Part shown: positions 1-9,778 of the stretch, piece by piece
Position numbering within the stretch: the first letter of the stretch is position 1
Layout: every line of letters begins with the position of its first letter
From: Salvia splendens
Lineage: Eukaryota; Streptophyta; Magnoliopsida; Lamiales; Lamiaceae
Length of the DNA stretch: 64,000 nucleotides
Reading direction: 5' to 3'
Assembly (NCBI RefSeq): GCF_004379255.2
Contig: NC_056035.1
Span: 20,233,902 to 20,297,901, forward strand
The notes under the pieces: generated by a model
The model's input: only the letters and a program-made list of their open reading frames with translations
What the model was told of the DNA's origin: nothing
Database searches by the model: none
Position numbers and translations under genes: made by a program

Positions 1-463
1 TTTTGAAATATCAAGTTTTATTGTGAATTGATTTTGTAAAACAAATAAATGTCCTCCCAAACATCTAATTTGAGTGATAATAGTAAATAGAATATATCGA
101 TAAAACAATAATTAAATATTCAGATGATGAAGACCATCAAATTCAAAAGTAAAGTAATCCATCCATAAAATTAAAATATAGATTAAATTATAGTAGTATT
201 ATTTTGTTATGTTCGTAAACGGTTTGCTATTATTTGACCACACAAATATAGTCAACCTTGTTCGCATTTATCAAAGGTTATCCTATACCAATAAGAAAGC
301 ATAGGAAGTGGCTACACATACTATTCACCAATAAATATTGATCATATTTTTTATATATTCTCTCCATTTTTTCCTCAAATTTTTATCTATATTTTATAAT
401 TTTAAGATTTCTATCTTGATTAATTATTAATTTATAATAAAACAATAATAATAATAATTACTA
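1..463. other. AT-rich intergenic DNA
   Basis: Very AT-rich sequence with homopolymer and ATA/TAA runs. I see no coding potential, tRNA, or clear transposon ends here. Confidence 0.6.
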
Positions 464-684
464 CTCCCTTCGTCCATAATTAATTGACACCAATTTCTTT
501 TTTCGTTCGTCCAGAATTAATTGACATCCTTACTTTTCTACTTTTAGTAATGAACCCCATATTTTATTATAAAATTAATATATAAAAGTACAACCCACAT
601 TTCACTAATTTTTTAACCCATTTTTCACTTTATTTCTTAAAACATGTCAAGTCAAAGGGTTCAATTAATCGTGGACGGAGGGAG
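464..684. mobile_element. Stowaway-type MITE (Tc1/mariner group)
   Basis: The 221-bp element begins CTCCCTTCGTCC and ends GGACGGAGGGAG, so the ends are inverted repeats of the Stowaway type. A TA dinucleotide flanks each end (462-463 and 685-686), the expected target duplication. The interior is non-coding. Such elements are mobilised in trans by mariner-like transposases. Confidence 0.85.
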
Positions 685-748
685 TACTATTAAAAATTGT
701 ACTTCATAATTTAAAATAATTATATTATAATTACTTAATAACTTTTTA

Positions 749-1027
749 CTCATCCGTCCCATAAAAATATAGACACTTTCTTTTTCCATCCGTCCCAAAA
801 AATAGCTCATTTCCACTTATAGAAAGTTCTTCCCATCTCATTACCCATATATATCAATTTGTTTACAACTTATACACTAGAATCTGCCATTAAATACTAA
901 TAATGTGAGTACAACTATCCACTAACACTATTTTAACAACTCTTCTCATCATTTCTCTTACTTTACCAATTATACATTAAATCATGTGACGTCCCAAATA
1001 CCTTTATTTATATAGGACGAATGGAAT
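749..1027. mobile_element. Diverged Stowaway-like MITE
   Basis: The left end CTCATCCGTCCCATAAA and the right end, read on the other strand as TCCATTCGTCCTATA, are imperfect inverted copies. The interior is AT-rich and non-coding. Boundaries are approximate because the ends have diverged. Confidence 0.5.
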
Positions 1028-1394
1028 ATTTAATAGTATAATAATTAGATATTATTATAACTATAATTATAGTATGATATATAATTTTAAATTATGTTAC
1101 AAAATGAAATTATTTATTCTATTAAATACTTAAATATGTAAAAATTCTAAAATTGGAAAAATAAATATCTAGACAGTAGAATAAACTAGAAATCATGTCC
1201 TAGAAAATTACTACTCTCTCAATTCTGTAGTAGTAGAGTCATTTTGTTATTTTGATACGCTCCATATTAATGGAGTCATTTTCCATTTTTAGTAAAATGC
1301 TTAACACATTTTTTCTCTTTTACTGTACTCCCTCTTACTTTATTTTCTCTTTATCTATCTACCCTTTTCATTTCCTACTTTATTCCTCATTTAC
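1028..1394. other. AT-rich intergenic DNA before a Harbinger element
   Basis: No gene is seen. A short stretch around 1212-1390 (CTCTCAATTCTGTAGTAG followed by CT-rich sequence) resembles the inside of a decayed MITE, but I cannot define ends. Confidence 0.5.
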
Positions 1395-1397
1395 TTA

Positions 1398-3319
1398 GAG
1401 CATCCACAATAGGCAGGACTAACCGATAGCCTAGCACTAGGACTAACCAAAAACACCTCATGTCACATCATCAGGACTAACCACAACCCAGTAACAGCCT
1501 AGCATTAAGACTAGCCGACGCCCTACCCAATAAAACAAATTCTGCAAATTCATAAATACGAAATTAAAAAATCGACACGAATACGGACGGAGAAAGCGCA
1601 ATAATAATTCCTTTAAATAAAAAAATTAGCATAGTACAATTCAACCAAAAAAAACAATGATTCAAACAAATTACATTATAGATATCAATGTGCACTCCTC
1701 CGCGCTCATAACTCTTCAATTATATCTTGCTAGAGTCGAATATGGGCTTCTTGTTGTTGAAGATGGGCAGATGCTTGGACCCTTTCGGCATCCCCTGAGG
1801 TATCCCCAATTCGTACATTGGCGGTGGCCACGTCGTGGCTTGGACCGACAGCATCTTCATTGGCCCAATCAGTCAGTTCTGGACCTTCATTTTCGACGAT
1901 CATGTTGTGCATGATAATACATGCGTGCATGACATCAGCAATGCAGTCGTCATACCACAACTGTGTTGGACCCTTCACTGCCGTCCATCGAGTCTGGAGC
2001 ACACCAAACGTCCGCTCCACATCCTTGTGCACCGCCTCCTACCATTGCGCAAAGTAAATCATCTTTGGATTTGTTGGGCATCTGATCGTCTTCACAAAGA
2101 CGGACCACCTAGGGTATATCTCATCCGCTAAATAGTAGCTCATATCGTGTTGGTTGCCGTTGGCGACGAAACTGATGGTCGGACCAACGCCCATGCACTG
2201 CTCATTGAAAAGGGGCGACGACTGGAGGACGTTGATGTCGTTGTTCGACCCGGCTATCCCAAAATACGCATGCTAAATCCATAGACGGTAGTCAACTACG
2301 GCTTCGAGTATCATCGTGGGATTCTTGCCTTTGAAGCTGGTCATGTACATCCCTTTCCAAGCGGTGGGGCAGTTCTTCCATTCCCAATGCATACAATCTA
2401 TGCTGCCCAACATTCCTGGAAACCCGTGCACCGTCCCGTGCATATCCATCAGACCTTGGCGGTCTTCAGAGGTAGGCTTTCGAAGATACCTCCTCCCGAA
2501 TATGTGAATGATGCCCCGACAAAAATGTTGCAGACACTCGCGGGCAGTCATCTCACCTATGTGAAGGTACTCATCGAACATGTCGGCTGCACCTCCGTAG
2601 GCCAACTGTCTGATTGCGGCAGTGCACTTCTGTATAGGCGAGTGACCGGGTCTACCACTTGCATCCTCCCTAAACCGAAAATACGTGTACCGACGCTTTA
2701 AAGCGATCACGATACTCATAAATAGCGGCCGGTGCATCCTAAAACGCCGTCGGAAAAAGGTCTCCCCAAACCGCGGCTGCTCAGCGAAATAGTCGACCAT
2801 AACCGTTGGTGGGCACCGAGGTGGTCGCGGGGTACTACAGTTCGATGATGGATGGGGAGAGGGACATTCGGCTGCAATTGCTACTGCTGCTAGCGCAAGT
2901 GCTCTTGCACCAATCGATTTATCTCCACGGACGTACATGCCCGCAACTCTTAATTAATTCGCCGCGAGTCGTCAGCATCCCCAATGCCCCATCACTAGCC
3001 ATTTTTTATCTACAGATCAAATGAGAAATGAAGAGAGAAGAAAGAGAAACTTGTTAACACAAGTGGTGCGAATGAAATGAAGTACAACAAGACGCATATA
3101 TAAAATTAAAAAAAATTGAAAAAATATGTTAGCCGATCGCTCACCGATCGATGCCGCACAATAGCGAACAAACAATCAGCGAGTGATAGGCTAACGCCCT
3201 TTCGCCGCGCCCGACCATTCGTCAGCCCCGCGCTAGCCGACTCCAATAGCGGACGAACGCGACGCCCGAGCCGCTAGCCGATCGCTAGGGCGTGCGTTTG
3301 TCCGCTATTGCGGATGCTC
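1398..3319 (-). mobile_element. PIF/Harbinger DNA transposon A, inactivated
   Basis: The ends are inverted repeats: GAGCATCCACAATAG on the left and, on the opposite strand, GAGCATCCGCAATAG on the right. The left flank is TTA (1395-1397) and the right flank ATA (3320-3322), so the 3-bp duplication expected for this superfamily is imperfect. A minus-strand DDE transposase relic fills the interior (1685-2938). No separate Myb-like second ORF is visible. A second small element abuts the right end directly. Confidence 0.8.
1685..2938 (-). pseudogene. PIF/Harbinger DDE transposase relic (element A)
   Basis: The protein matches the plant Harbinger transposase family (HARBI1-like nuclease). Recognisable blocks are YFAEQPRFGETFFRRRFRM, KCTAAIRQLAYGG, EYLHIGE, HGFPGMLGSIDCMHWEWKNCP (the GSID Asp is a catalytic acid) and CIIMHNMIVE near the C-terminus. 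The reading frame is continuous from 2938 but contains four nonsense codons: TAG 2273-2275 and TGA 1706-1708 where relatives have Trp, TAG 2039-2041 where relatives have Gln, and TAG 1730-1732. The element cannot make a full transposase. About 80 percent of blocks are shared with the copy at 4452-5790. Confidence 0.85.
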
Positions 3320-3322
3320 ATA

Positions 3323-3880
3323 GAGCATCATTAACCCTGACCCGGATTCTGGCCCCAAGTCCCCTCCACACCATCATTCCCTTAATTTTCAGGGCCAAAC
3401 CACAACTCCTATAACCCTGCGGACCCCATCCAGGCCCCATCCAGACTTCAACTATTAAATTGTACTATCCACAACTACAAGCTATTTTACTCCTAAAAAT
3501 TCATTGTTTAGATGCAAATAAAATATTACAAACCCTAGAGAATAAAAGTTACAAACCCTAGAATCTAAAAATTACAAGTCCTAGAAAATAAAAATTACAA
3601 GTCCTAAAAATGAAAAAAGAACTACTTCATTTGTGCGCGAAGGATAGAAAAATAAATAGAGGATAGAAGTGAGAAATTGGTGGAAGAATATTGAAGAAAT
3701 GAGATATAAATAAGCTAAAAATTGAATTTTAAAAAAAGAAAAAATTAGGCCGTGACGCCCCATAACGTCCCATAACGTCAGGCCGGGACGCAAAGAGGCG
3801 CGGCCCCGGGCTACTCCTCCGTCCCCAGGCGCGGCTTAGGCCGTGAATCCTCCCCCTCCAACGCGGCGTTAACAATGCTC
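3323..3880. mobile_element. Harbinger-type MITE abutting element A
   Basis: The ends GAGCATCATTAACCC and, on the other strand, GAGCATTGTTAACGC are imperfect inverted repeats of the same GAGCATC class as the neighbouring Harbinger elements. The 558-bp interior is non-coding, AT-rich in the middle and GC-rich toward the right (3750-3870). Flanking triplets are ATA and TAA, so the duplication is not exact. Confidence 0.6.
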
Positions 3881-4451
3881 TAACTCACTTTAACATAATT
3901 TTCTTAAATCGTGTGACGAAAGAAACGCCTCCACTATCACAAAACGGAGAGATAGTACTTTTCTTGTTTTGAGAATTTTGATTACTTTTTTTAGTTTCAA
4001 ACAAACAATAGTTTTAAAATTTTTAAAATTGGATTATTTTTCCATACAAAATCCTACCAAACTACCAAACAAATATGATCGCAACGAAGGAAGTATTAAT
4101 TTTTGATTAATTTGCAAGGATCTTTAGAGCATCTCCAATGGCGGCGAGCGGGCCGGCTAGCGATTTCCGGCGCTCGCCGGTCCGCTCGCCGAACCATTGG
4201 AACCGGCGAGCGCCATTTCGATGAAAAAATCGGCTAGCGCTGGCCGATTCGCGAGCGCTCGGCGATGCGCTCGCCGGTCCGCTCGCCGCCATTGCAGGCT
4301 CAGGACCGGCGAGCGTTCCACGAGCGAATTTAATTTTTTTTTAATTTTTCAAAACACTATATATACGCCATTTGCACGTCATTTTCATTCACACCACTTG
4401 TTTTAACGAGTACTCTCTATCTTAATTTCTGTACAAGATCAACAACGGGAA

Positions 4452-5790
4452 ATGTGCAACGTTGGTGGTAGTAGTGATGGTAGTGGTGGGGATGATGAGG
4501 AGTACGATCGTCGAATGAACGAAGCATTAGAGGCCTATACGAACCGTGAAATTGATCGGCTGCTGCAGAGGGGCCTTGCAGCTGGCGGTACCTCGACCTC
4601 GACCACGACCAGTTGTCCACCACCGAATAGTGATTGAACGTGATCACGTAGCTGTACATCAGCGCCTATACGCAGACTACTTCGCACAGGAGCCGCGGTT
4701 CAACGACAACCATTTCAGGCGCCGTTTTAGGATGAGCAGAGCCCTGTTTATGCGTATTGTTAACGCCTTGAAGCAGCGATATCCGTATTTCCGCTTCAGG
4801 CACGATGTGGCTGGCATACCCGGCCACACACCTATTCAAAAGTGCACTGCGGCAATCAGGCAGTTGGCCTACGGAGGCGCGGAAGACATGTGGGACGAGT
4901 ACCTCCACATCGGTGAGTCGACAGCCCTTGAATGTATGAAGTATTTCTGTCAGGGCGTGATTAAAATTTTCCGTGATCAGTACCTTCGAAGCCCTACTCG
5001 CGAAGACTGCCAGTATCTGATGCAGATGCACGGGGAGAAGCATGGGTTCCCGGGTATGTTAGGCAGCATAGATTGTATGCATTGGGAGTGGAAGAACTGT
5101 TCCGCTGCCTGGAAGGGGTTCTACACGACCGGCTACAAGGGAAAGAATCCCACGATGATCCTGGAGGCTGTTGCTGACTACCGGCTATGGATTTGGCATG
5201 CGTATTTTGGGATAGCCGGGTCGAACAACGACCTCAACGTCCTCAACTCGTCGCCCATTTTCAACGAGCAGTGCTAGGGCGTCGGTCCGACCATCAGTTT
5301 TGTCGCCAACGGGACCCAACATGATATGTGCTACTACTTGGTTGATGGGATATACCCTAGGTGGCCCGTCTTTGTGAAGACGATCAGATGCGCATCGGAT
5401 GAGAGGAAGGCCTACTTTGCTGAACGCCAGGAGTCGGCGCGCAAAGACGTGGAGTGCGCATTTGGTGTGCTCCAGTCTCGATGGGCGGCAATTAGGGGTC
5501 CAACTCGTTTGTGACATATCGACTGCATTGCTGATATAATGTACGCATGTATTATCATGCACAACATGATTGTCGAAGATGAAGGTGTACGACTGACTAA
5601 TTGGGCCAACGACGATAATGAAGCCGGTCCAAGCCACGACATAGCCGCCCCCAATGTACGAAATGGGGTCCCGCACGATGAAGCCGGCCTCCTCCAAGCA
5701 CATGCCGACATGCGCCAAACGGATGCTCATATTCGACTCCAAACGGATTTAATTGAAGAGTTGTGGGCGCGGAGGATTGCACGACGTTAG
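4452..5790 (+). pseudogene. PIF/Harbinger DDE transposase relic (element B)
   Basis: The likely start is ATG 4452, opening an acidic Ser/Gly-rich N-terminus. A frameshift near 4620-4640 moves the reading to the frame that carries the conserved body: YFAQEPRFNDNHFRRRFRM, KCTAAIRQLAYGG, EYLHIGE, HGFPGMLGSIDCMHWEWKNC and ADYRLWIWHAYFGIAGSNND. A TAG at 5275-5277 and a TGA at 5512-5514 (Trp in the family) interrupt it before the C-terminal block CIIMHNMIVEDEG and the end IEELWARRIARR. One frameshift plus two nonsense codons make it non-functional. Confidence 0.88.
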
Positions 5791-5989
5791 TTTTTTTTTT
5801 AATTATGTAATTTTTTTAAATGTACTTTTTTTAAAACTTAAATAAAATAATTGGATTTTCCCGTATCTGTGTCGTAAATTTAATTCCGTATTTTGTGTGA
5901 TTGTCAATTATTTGTTTTATATAATTAGGGGTGATGTGGCTAGGCTATTGCTGGGCTATTTGCTTGTCCTGATTAGGCGTGCACAAACC

Positions 5990-6215
5990 GAACCGGCCCG
6001 GCGGTTAACTGCCGGTTCGTGCCCGCCGGTTCATGAACCGGAACCGGCGGGTTGCCGGTTCTAACGGGCCGGTTCAGGGTCGAAGGATGCGTGAACCGTG
6101 AACCGGCGGTTTACCGGTTTGAACCGGCTGTTCAACGGTTCAAACCGCCGGTTCAGGGTCGGCGAAATCGTGAACCGTGAACTGGCGGTTTAGCGGTTTG
6201 AACCGCCGGTTCAAC
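5990..6215. repeat. Left subterminal GAACCGG repeats of the hAT element
   Basis: Clustered copies of GAACCGGC / GCCGGTTC / AACCGCCGGTTC in both orientations lie just inside the left TIR. hAT transposases typically bind short repeats in this position, so this is probably the transposase-binding region. This is inferred from position and repetition only. Confidence 0.75.
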
Positions 6216-6287
6216 CGAATTTAAAAAATATATATAAAAATTGATTTTTATATTTAAAATCAATTTTTACAAACAAATGAATACAAG

Positions 6288-6330
6288 AAATTCGTAATAG
6301 CCCATATATATTTGATGGGCTTGCGAATTT
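6288..6330 (-). ncRNA. Candidate 43-nt hairpin RNA at the left-arm promoter start site
   Basis: Read outward (minus strand), AAATTCG pairs with CGAATTT and AGCCCAT pairs with ATGGGCT, separated by a CA/ATTA internal loop and a 9-nt apical loop. It begins about 30 nt downstream of the outermost left TATA (6355-6362), where an snRNA-type promoter would start. It is the mirror of 8559-8601. Transcription is not shown by the sequence. Confidence 0.35.
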
Positions 6331-6338
6331 ATGAAACC

Positions 6339-6630
6339 ATTCTTGGTTGTTTCTCTTTTATAGAGACATCCTTGAATGTTTTATATTCCACTTTCGATGT
6401 GGGACAAACTCATTCTTGGTTGTTTCTCTTTTATAGAGACATCCTTGGATGTTTTATGTTCCACTTTCGATGTGGGACAAAATAATTCTTGGTTGTTTCT
6501 CTTTTGTAGAGACATCTTTGAATGTTTTATGTTCCACTTTCGATGTGGGACAAAATCATTCTTGGTTGTTTATCTTTTATAGAGACATCCTTGAATGTTT
6601 ATTGTTCCACTTTCGATGTGGGACAAAATA
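6339..6630 (-). repeat. Left tandem array: four 73-bp units
   Basis: Units start at 6339, 6412, 6485 and 6558. On the minus strand each unit has GTCCCACATCG, then 32 bp, then TATAAAAG, then a short link to the next unit. All four upstream elements are exact; the TATA is intact in three and altered to TACAAAAG in the third. The array points left, toward 5974. Confidence 0.93.
6355..6405 (-). promoter_or_regulatory. Outermost left snRNA-type promoter (USE + TATA)
   Basis: The upstream sequence element GTCCCACATCG (6395-6405) and TATAAAAG (6355-6362) lie 32 bp apart on the minus strand. Plant snRNA genes use RTCCCACATCG plus TATA, with about 33 bp between them for RNA polymerase II and about 10 bp less for polymerase III. 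The spacing here fits the polymerase II class. Predicted start is near 6330. Confidence 0.6.
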
Positions 6631-6644
6631 TGTTGAAGTACTTT

Positions 6645-6696
6645 CTTTTATAACTACATGTTTAGAGCATTCATTCATCTTTTTCCAATGTGGGAT
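6645..6696 (-). promoter_or_regulatory. Diverged USE-TATA module, left arm
   Basis: ATCCCACATTG (6686-6696) and TATAAAAG (6645-6652) lie 33 bp apart on the minus strand. The sequence between them differs from the 73-bp units, yet motif pair and spacing are kept. It mirrors the module at 7828-7879. Confidence 0.5.
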
Positions 6697-6940
6697 ACAA
6701 AACTTTCTTTATGATATATATAAACAAAATTATTATTCAAATATATTCTTGATTGATAAAAATAAAGAATTATTGAGAAATATGATTTGTCTATAGAAAA
6801 TATTTATTTGTATAATAATTATTGTTAGGTTTATACAATTTGTATAAGAATTATTCTTTCAATGTGTATAATATTATTTATTAGTTAACATATACATAAA
6901 TTTATAAACATAAGCAAATCCTTAATGATAAATAAAATAT

Positions 6941-7174
6941 TAAGTAGTGTTTATTATTTTTTGTAAATAAAATATATTCATTATAAGTTGAAATACACTC
7001 TCTATAATTCAATACACTATAATTCAAGTAGTGTTTTCCCTATAATTCAATACACTATCTTCCAATTTAAATGCTCAAGTCCAATATTAAGTATTGATAT
7101 TTTAAAAATCAAAAGGTTTAACTTTAAGTAGTGTTTATTAATTTTTGTAAATAAAATATATTCATTATAAGTTG
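6941..7174. repeat. Direct repeat pair in the hAT loop
   Basis: A roughly 50-bp sequence starting TAAGTAGTGTTTATTA and ending TTCATTATAAGTTG occurs at about 6941-6990 and again at about 7124-7174. It lies in the unpaired loop between the two arms. Confidence 0.7.
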
Positions 7175-7390
7175 TAATTTTTAGTCTTATTCAAATTTAT
7201 TATCAATAAAATTGTAATTTTCACCTTATTGTTTGAAATTTGTTTAAGCACATTTTATACATAATAAAGACTAAAAAGACAAAAAAAATACTTCATACTT
7301 AAAGTTGGATTTGATTTTTAAAATGCCAATACTTGGATGAGAGTATATTGGATTTTATTTAATTTAGAAGATAGTATATTGAATTAATCT

Positions 7391-7441
7391 CTTTTATAGT
7401 TACACATTTTGGATGTGTTACTCTTTATTTCAATGTGGGAT
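7391..7441 (-). promoter_or_regulatory. Diverged USE-TATA module in the loop
   Basis: ATCCCACATTG (7431-7441) and TATAAAAG (7391-7398) lie 32 bp apart on the minus strand. The spacer is unlike the array units, so this looks like an older member of the same module family. Confidence 0.5.
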
Positions 7442-7827
7442 AAAAGTCTTTATTTATAAGTATATTATAGATCGTAGATCATTCTTCGTCTATATTAATA
7501 CTCTATCTTCTATTATTATAATTTAACAATAAATATTATTACATAAACTATTATTCATTAGTTCTTTATCATTAATTATTTGCTTATATTTATAAATTTA
7601 TGTATATGTTAACTAATAAATAATATTATACACATTGAAAGAATAATTCTTATACAAATTGTATAAACCTAACGATAATTATTATACAAATAAATATTTT
7701 CTATATACAAATCATATTTCTCAATAATTCTTTATTTTTATCAATCAAGAATATATTTGAATAATAATTTTGTTTATATATATTATACAAAACATGAAGA
7801 AAAGTAGAAGATAAAAGAAAGTTTTGT

Positions 7828-7879
7828 ATCCCACATTGGAAAAAGATGAATGAATACTCTAAACATGTAGTTATAAAAG
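7828..7879 (+). promoter_or_regulatory. Diverged USE-TATA module, right arm
   Basis: ATCCCACATTG (7828-7838) and TATAAAAG (7872-7879) lie 33 bp apart on the plus strand. It is the mirror partner of 6645-6696 and sits immediately inside the right 73-bp array. Confidence 0.5.
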
Positions 7880-7894
7880 AAAATACTTCAACAT

Positions 7895-8551
7895 ATTTTG
7901 TCCCACATCGAAAGTGAAACATAAAACATTCGAGGATGTCTCTATAAAAGAGAAACAAACAAAAATGATTTTGTCCCACATCGAAAGTGAAACATAAAAC
8001 ATTCAAGGATGTCTCTATAAAAGAGAAACAACCAAGAATGATTTTGTCCCACATCGAAAGTGAAACATAAAACATTCAAAGATGTCTCTATAAAAGAGAA
8101 ACAACCAAGAATGATTTTGTCCCACATTGAAAGTGAAACATAGAACATTCAAGGATGTCTCTATAAAAGAGAAACAACCAAGAATGATTTTGTCCCACGT
8201 CGAAAGTTAAACATAAAACATTCAAGGATGTCTCTATAAAAGAGAAACAACCAAAAATGATTTTGTCCCACATCGAAAGTGAAACATAAAACATTCAAAG
8301 ATGTCTCTATAAAAGAGAAACAACCAAGAATGATTTTGTCCCACATCGAAAGTGAAACATAAAACATTCAAGGATGTCTCTATAAAAGAGAAACAACCAA
8401 GAATGATTTTGTCCCACATCGAAGGTGAAACATAAAACATTCAAGGATGTCTCTATAAAAGAGAAACAACCAAGAATGATTTTGTCCCACATCGAAAGTT
8501 AAACATAAAACATTCAAGGATGTCTCTATAAAAGAGAAACAACCAAGAATG
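7895..8551 (+). repeat. Right tandem array: nine 73-bp units
   Basis: Units start at 7895, 7968, 8041, 8114, 8187, 8260, 8333, 8406 and 8479. On the plus strand each carries GTCCCACATCG, 32 bp, then TATAAAAG. Seven upstream elements are exact; the fourth reads GTCCCACATTG and the fifth GTCCCACGTCG. All nine TATA boxes are intact. The array points right, toward 8870, and is the inverted counterpart of 6339-6630. Confidence 0.95.
8484..8534 (+). promoter_or_regulatory. Outermost right snRNA-type promoter (USE + TATA)
   Basis: GTCCCACATCG (8484-8494) and TATAAAAG (8527-8534) are separated by 32 bp, the polymerase II-type spacing of plant snRNA genes. A start about 30 bp past the TATA would fall near 8557-8560, at the foot of the hairpin at 8559-8601. 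Confidence 0.6.
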
Positions 8552-8558
8552 GTTTCAT

Positions 8559-8601
8559 AAATTCACAAGCCCATCGAATATCTATGGGCTATTATGAATT
8601 T
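8559..8601 (+). ncRNA. Candidate 43-nt hairpin RNA at the right-arm promoter start site
   Basis: AAATTCA pairs with TGAATTT and AGCCCAT pairs with ATGGGCT, with a CA/ATTA internal loop and the apical loop CGAATATCT. The left-arm mirror has AAATTCG with CGAATTT, so one base pair changes from G-C to A-T while pairing is kept. No plant snRNA 3' box or long T-run terminator was recognised just downstream. Confidence 0.35.
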
Positions 8602-8679
8602 CTTGTATTAATTTATTTGTAAAAATTATTTTTAAGTATAAATATCAATTTTATAAATAAAAAGTATTTTTTTAAAAAA

Positions 8680-8858
8680 TTTTCGGGTGAACCGCCGGTT
8701 CATGCCAAAAACCGGCGGTTTTGAACCGCCTCGTGATCCAACAGTTTTTTGAACCGGAACCGGAACCACCGGGACCCTTGGCGGGCTGGTTCCGGTTCAT
8801 GCATATGATGAACCATGAACCGGCGATTCATGAACCGGAACCGGCGGTTCTGAACTGT
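8680..8858. repeat. Right subterminal GAACCGG repeats of the hAT element
   Basis: Repeated GAACCGCC / GAACCGGAACCGG / CCGGCGGTTC motifs lie just inside the right TIR, mirroring 5990-6215. Likely transposase-binding region by analogy with other hAT elements. Confidence 0.75.
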
Positions 8859-8981
8859 TGTGCATGCCTAGTCCTGATGATGTGGTAAGAGGATTTTTAG
8901 TGCTGATAAGGTTGCAGGAGGAGTTTGTGGTTGTGCTATTGCTGGGCTATTACCGGACGAAAGTCATTAGAGATGCCCTTA

Positions 8982-9503
8982 CTACAAATCAGAAACCACC
9001 ATAAATAACGTCAGCATTCACGAATGATGAGTCAATTGTAGGAATCAGCTAATTATTTATGGATTTTTTTGAATTAACAATCACCAAGTTTAGGCTGCTG
9101 CTGGCCATTTCCTGCCAATGAGCAATGTCAAATATTTTTTTCACACATACCACCATTGATTTAGGGGCCCATTTTGCTTACTTTATGTTCCGTGAGGTAT
9201 TTGCTGATTTAATTCTTCCTCCCTTAATTCAAATCATATTTTTAAAATAATTTAATTAAAATTAAACTATTTATTTTTGTTTTAAAAAACAAAATATTTA
9301 AAAATACTCACTTTATTCTCTTATTCTATAATTTGTGTGTTAAAAAAATGCATCAATCTAAGTGAGACGAAGATTCACTTTAATCTCAACTTTATTTATC
9401 TCAATCATAAACTTTGAATTTATACTGAAGCTTCACATATTTATTTCGGTTGATATAACATTGAAGAATATCAAATCCTCGAGCTTTCCAAATTTTTATA
9501 ATT
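8982..9503. other. Intergenic DNA between Harbinger B and copia I
   Basis: AT-rich sequence without gene or transposon ends that I can recognise. Confidence 0.5.
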
Positions 9504-9508
9504 CCAAA

Positions 9509-9778
9509 TCTTAAAGATGGTGATCGAGAGAGATATTTGAAGATTGATAAGGCATTTTGGATATGGAAGTAGAAGTAAAGATATAAATTGTTTGTATTTG
9601 TTTTTCTTTTTGATTGATTTGAGAGACTCATCACCCTAGTATTTATAGGGATTTTGAGACTCTTCATATACACCCATGAATGAGGATTGGAACCATACAA
9701 CTAGGAACTCTACAACATTAATAATGTTCTAGGTACCCTAATGTAATAAATGATGGGCGGCTACTTGTTTTTCCAACA
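9509..9778 (-). repeat. 3' LTR of copia I
   Basis: 270 bp, starting TGTTGGAAAAAC on the minus strand. It matches 14105-14374 except for three substitutions. The polyprotein frame ends 18 bp inside it. Confidence 0.93.

Larger units (their letters stand above)
5974..8870. mobile_element. Non-autonomous palindromic hAT element with arrays of snRNA-type promoters
   Basis: Terminal inverted repeats are TAGGCGTGCACAA and TAGGCATGCACAA (12 of 13 identical). A perfect 8-bp duplication GTCCTGAT flanks it (5966-5973 and 8871-8878), diagnostic of hAT insertion. The whole 2897-bp element is an inverted repeat. The left arm (to about 6920) and the right arm (from about 7575) match in order: TIR, subterminal GAACCGGCGGTT repeats, a hairpin, a tandem 73-bp array, a diverged unit and an AT-rich core. 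The right arm is longer only because it has nine 73-bp units against four. The loop is about 650 bp. There is no transposase. Confidence 0.92.
4127..8978 (+). mobile_element. PIF/Harbinger DNA transposon B with a nested hAT element
   Basis: The left end is GAGCATCTCCAATGG and the right end, read inversely, is GGGCATCTCTAATGA. A perfect TTA target duplication flanks it (4124-4126 and 8979-8981). Without the nested hAT (5974-8870 plus one 8-bp duplication) the element would be about 1.95 kb, the same size class as copies A and C. A plus-strand transposase relic occupies 4452-5790, with a TATATATA box about 90 bp upstream at 4359-4366. The hAT inserted about 180 bp after the transposase, in the 3' part. 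Confidence 0.92.

Noticed and set aside
7701..8492. A ladder of 61-124 residue open frames (MFYVSLSMWDK...) on the minus strand
   Set aside because: They repeat every 73 bp because the DNA repeats; the unit length is not a multiple of three and the frames shift between copies, so this is not a repeat protein.
6339..8551. CRISPR-like appearance of the repeat arrays
   Set aside because: The units are contiguous 73-bp tandem repeats with no unique spacers, in a plant genome.
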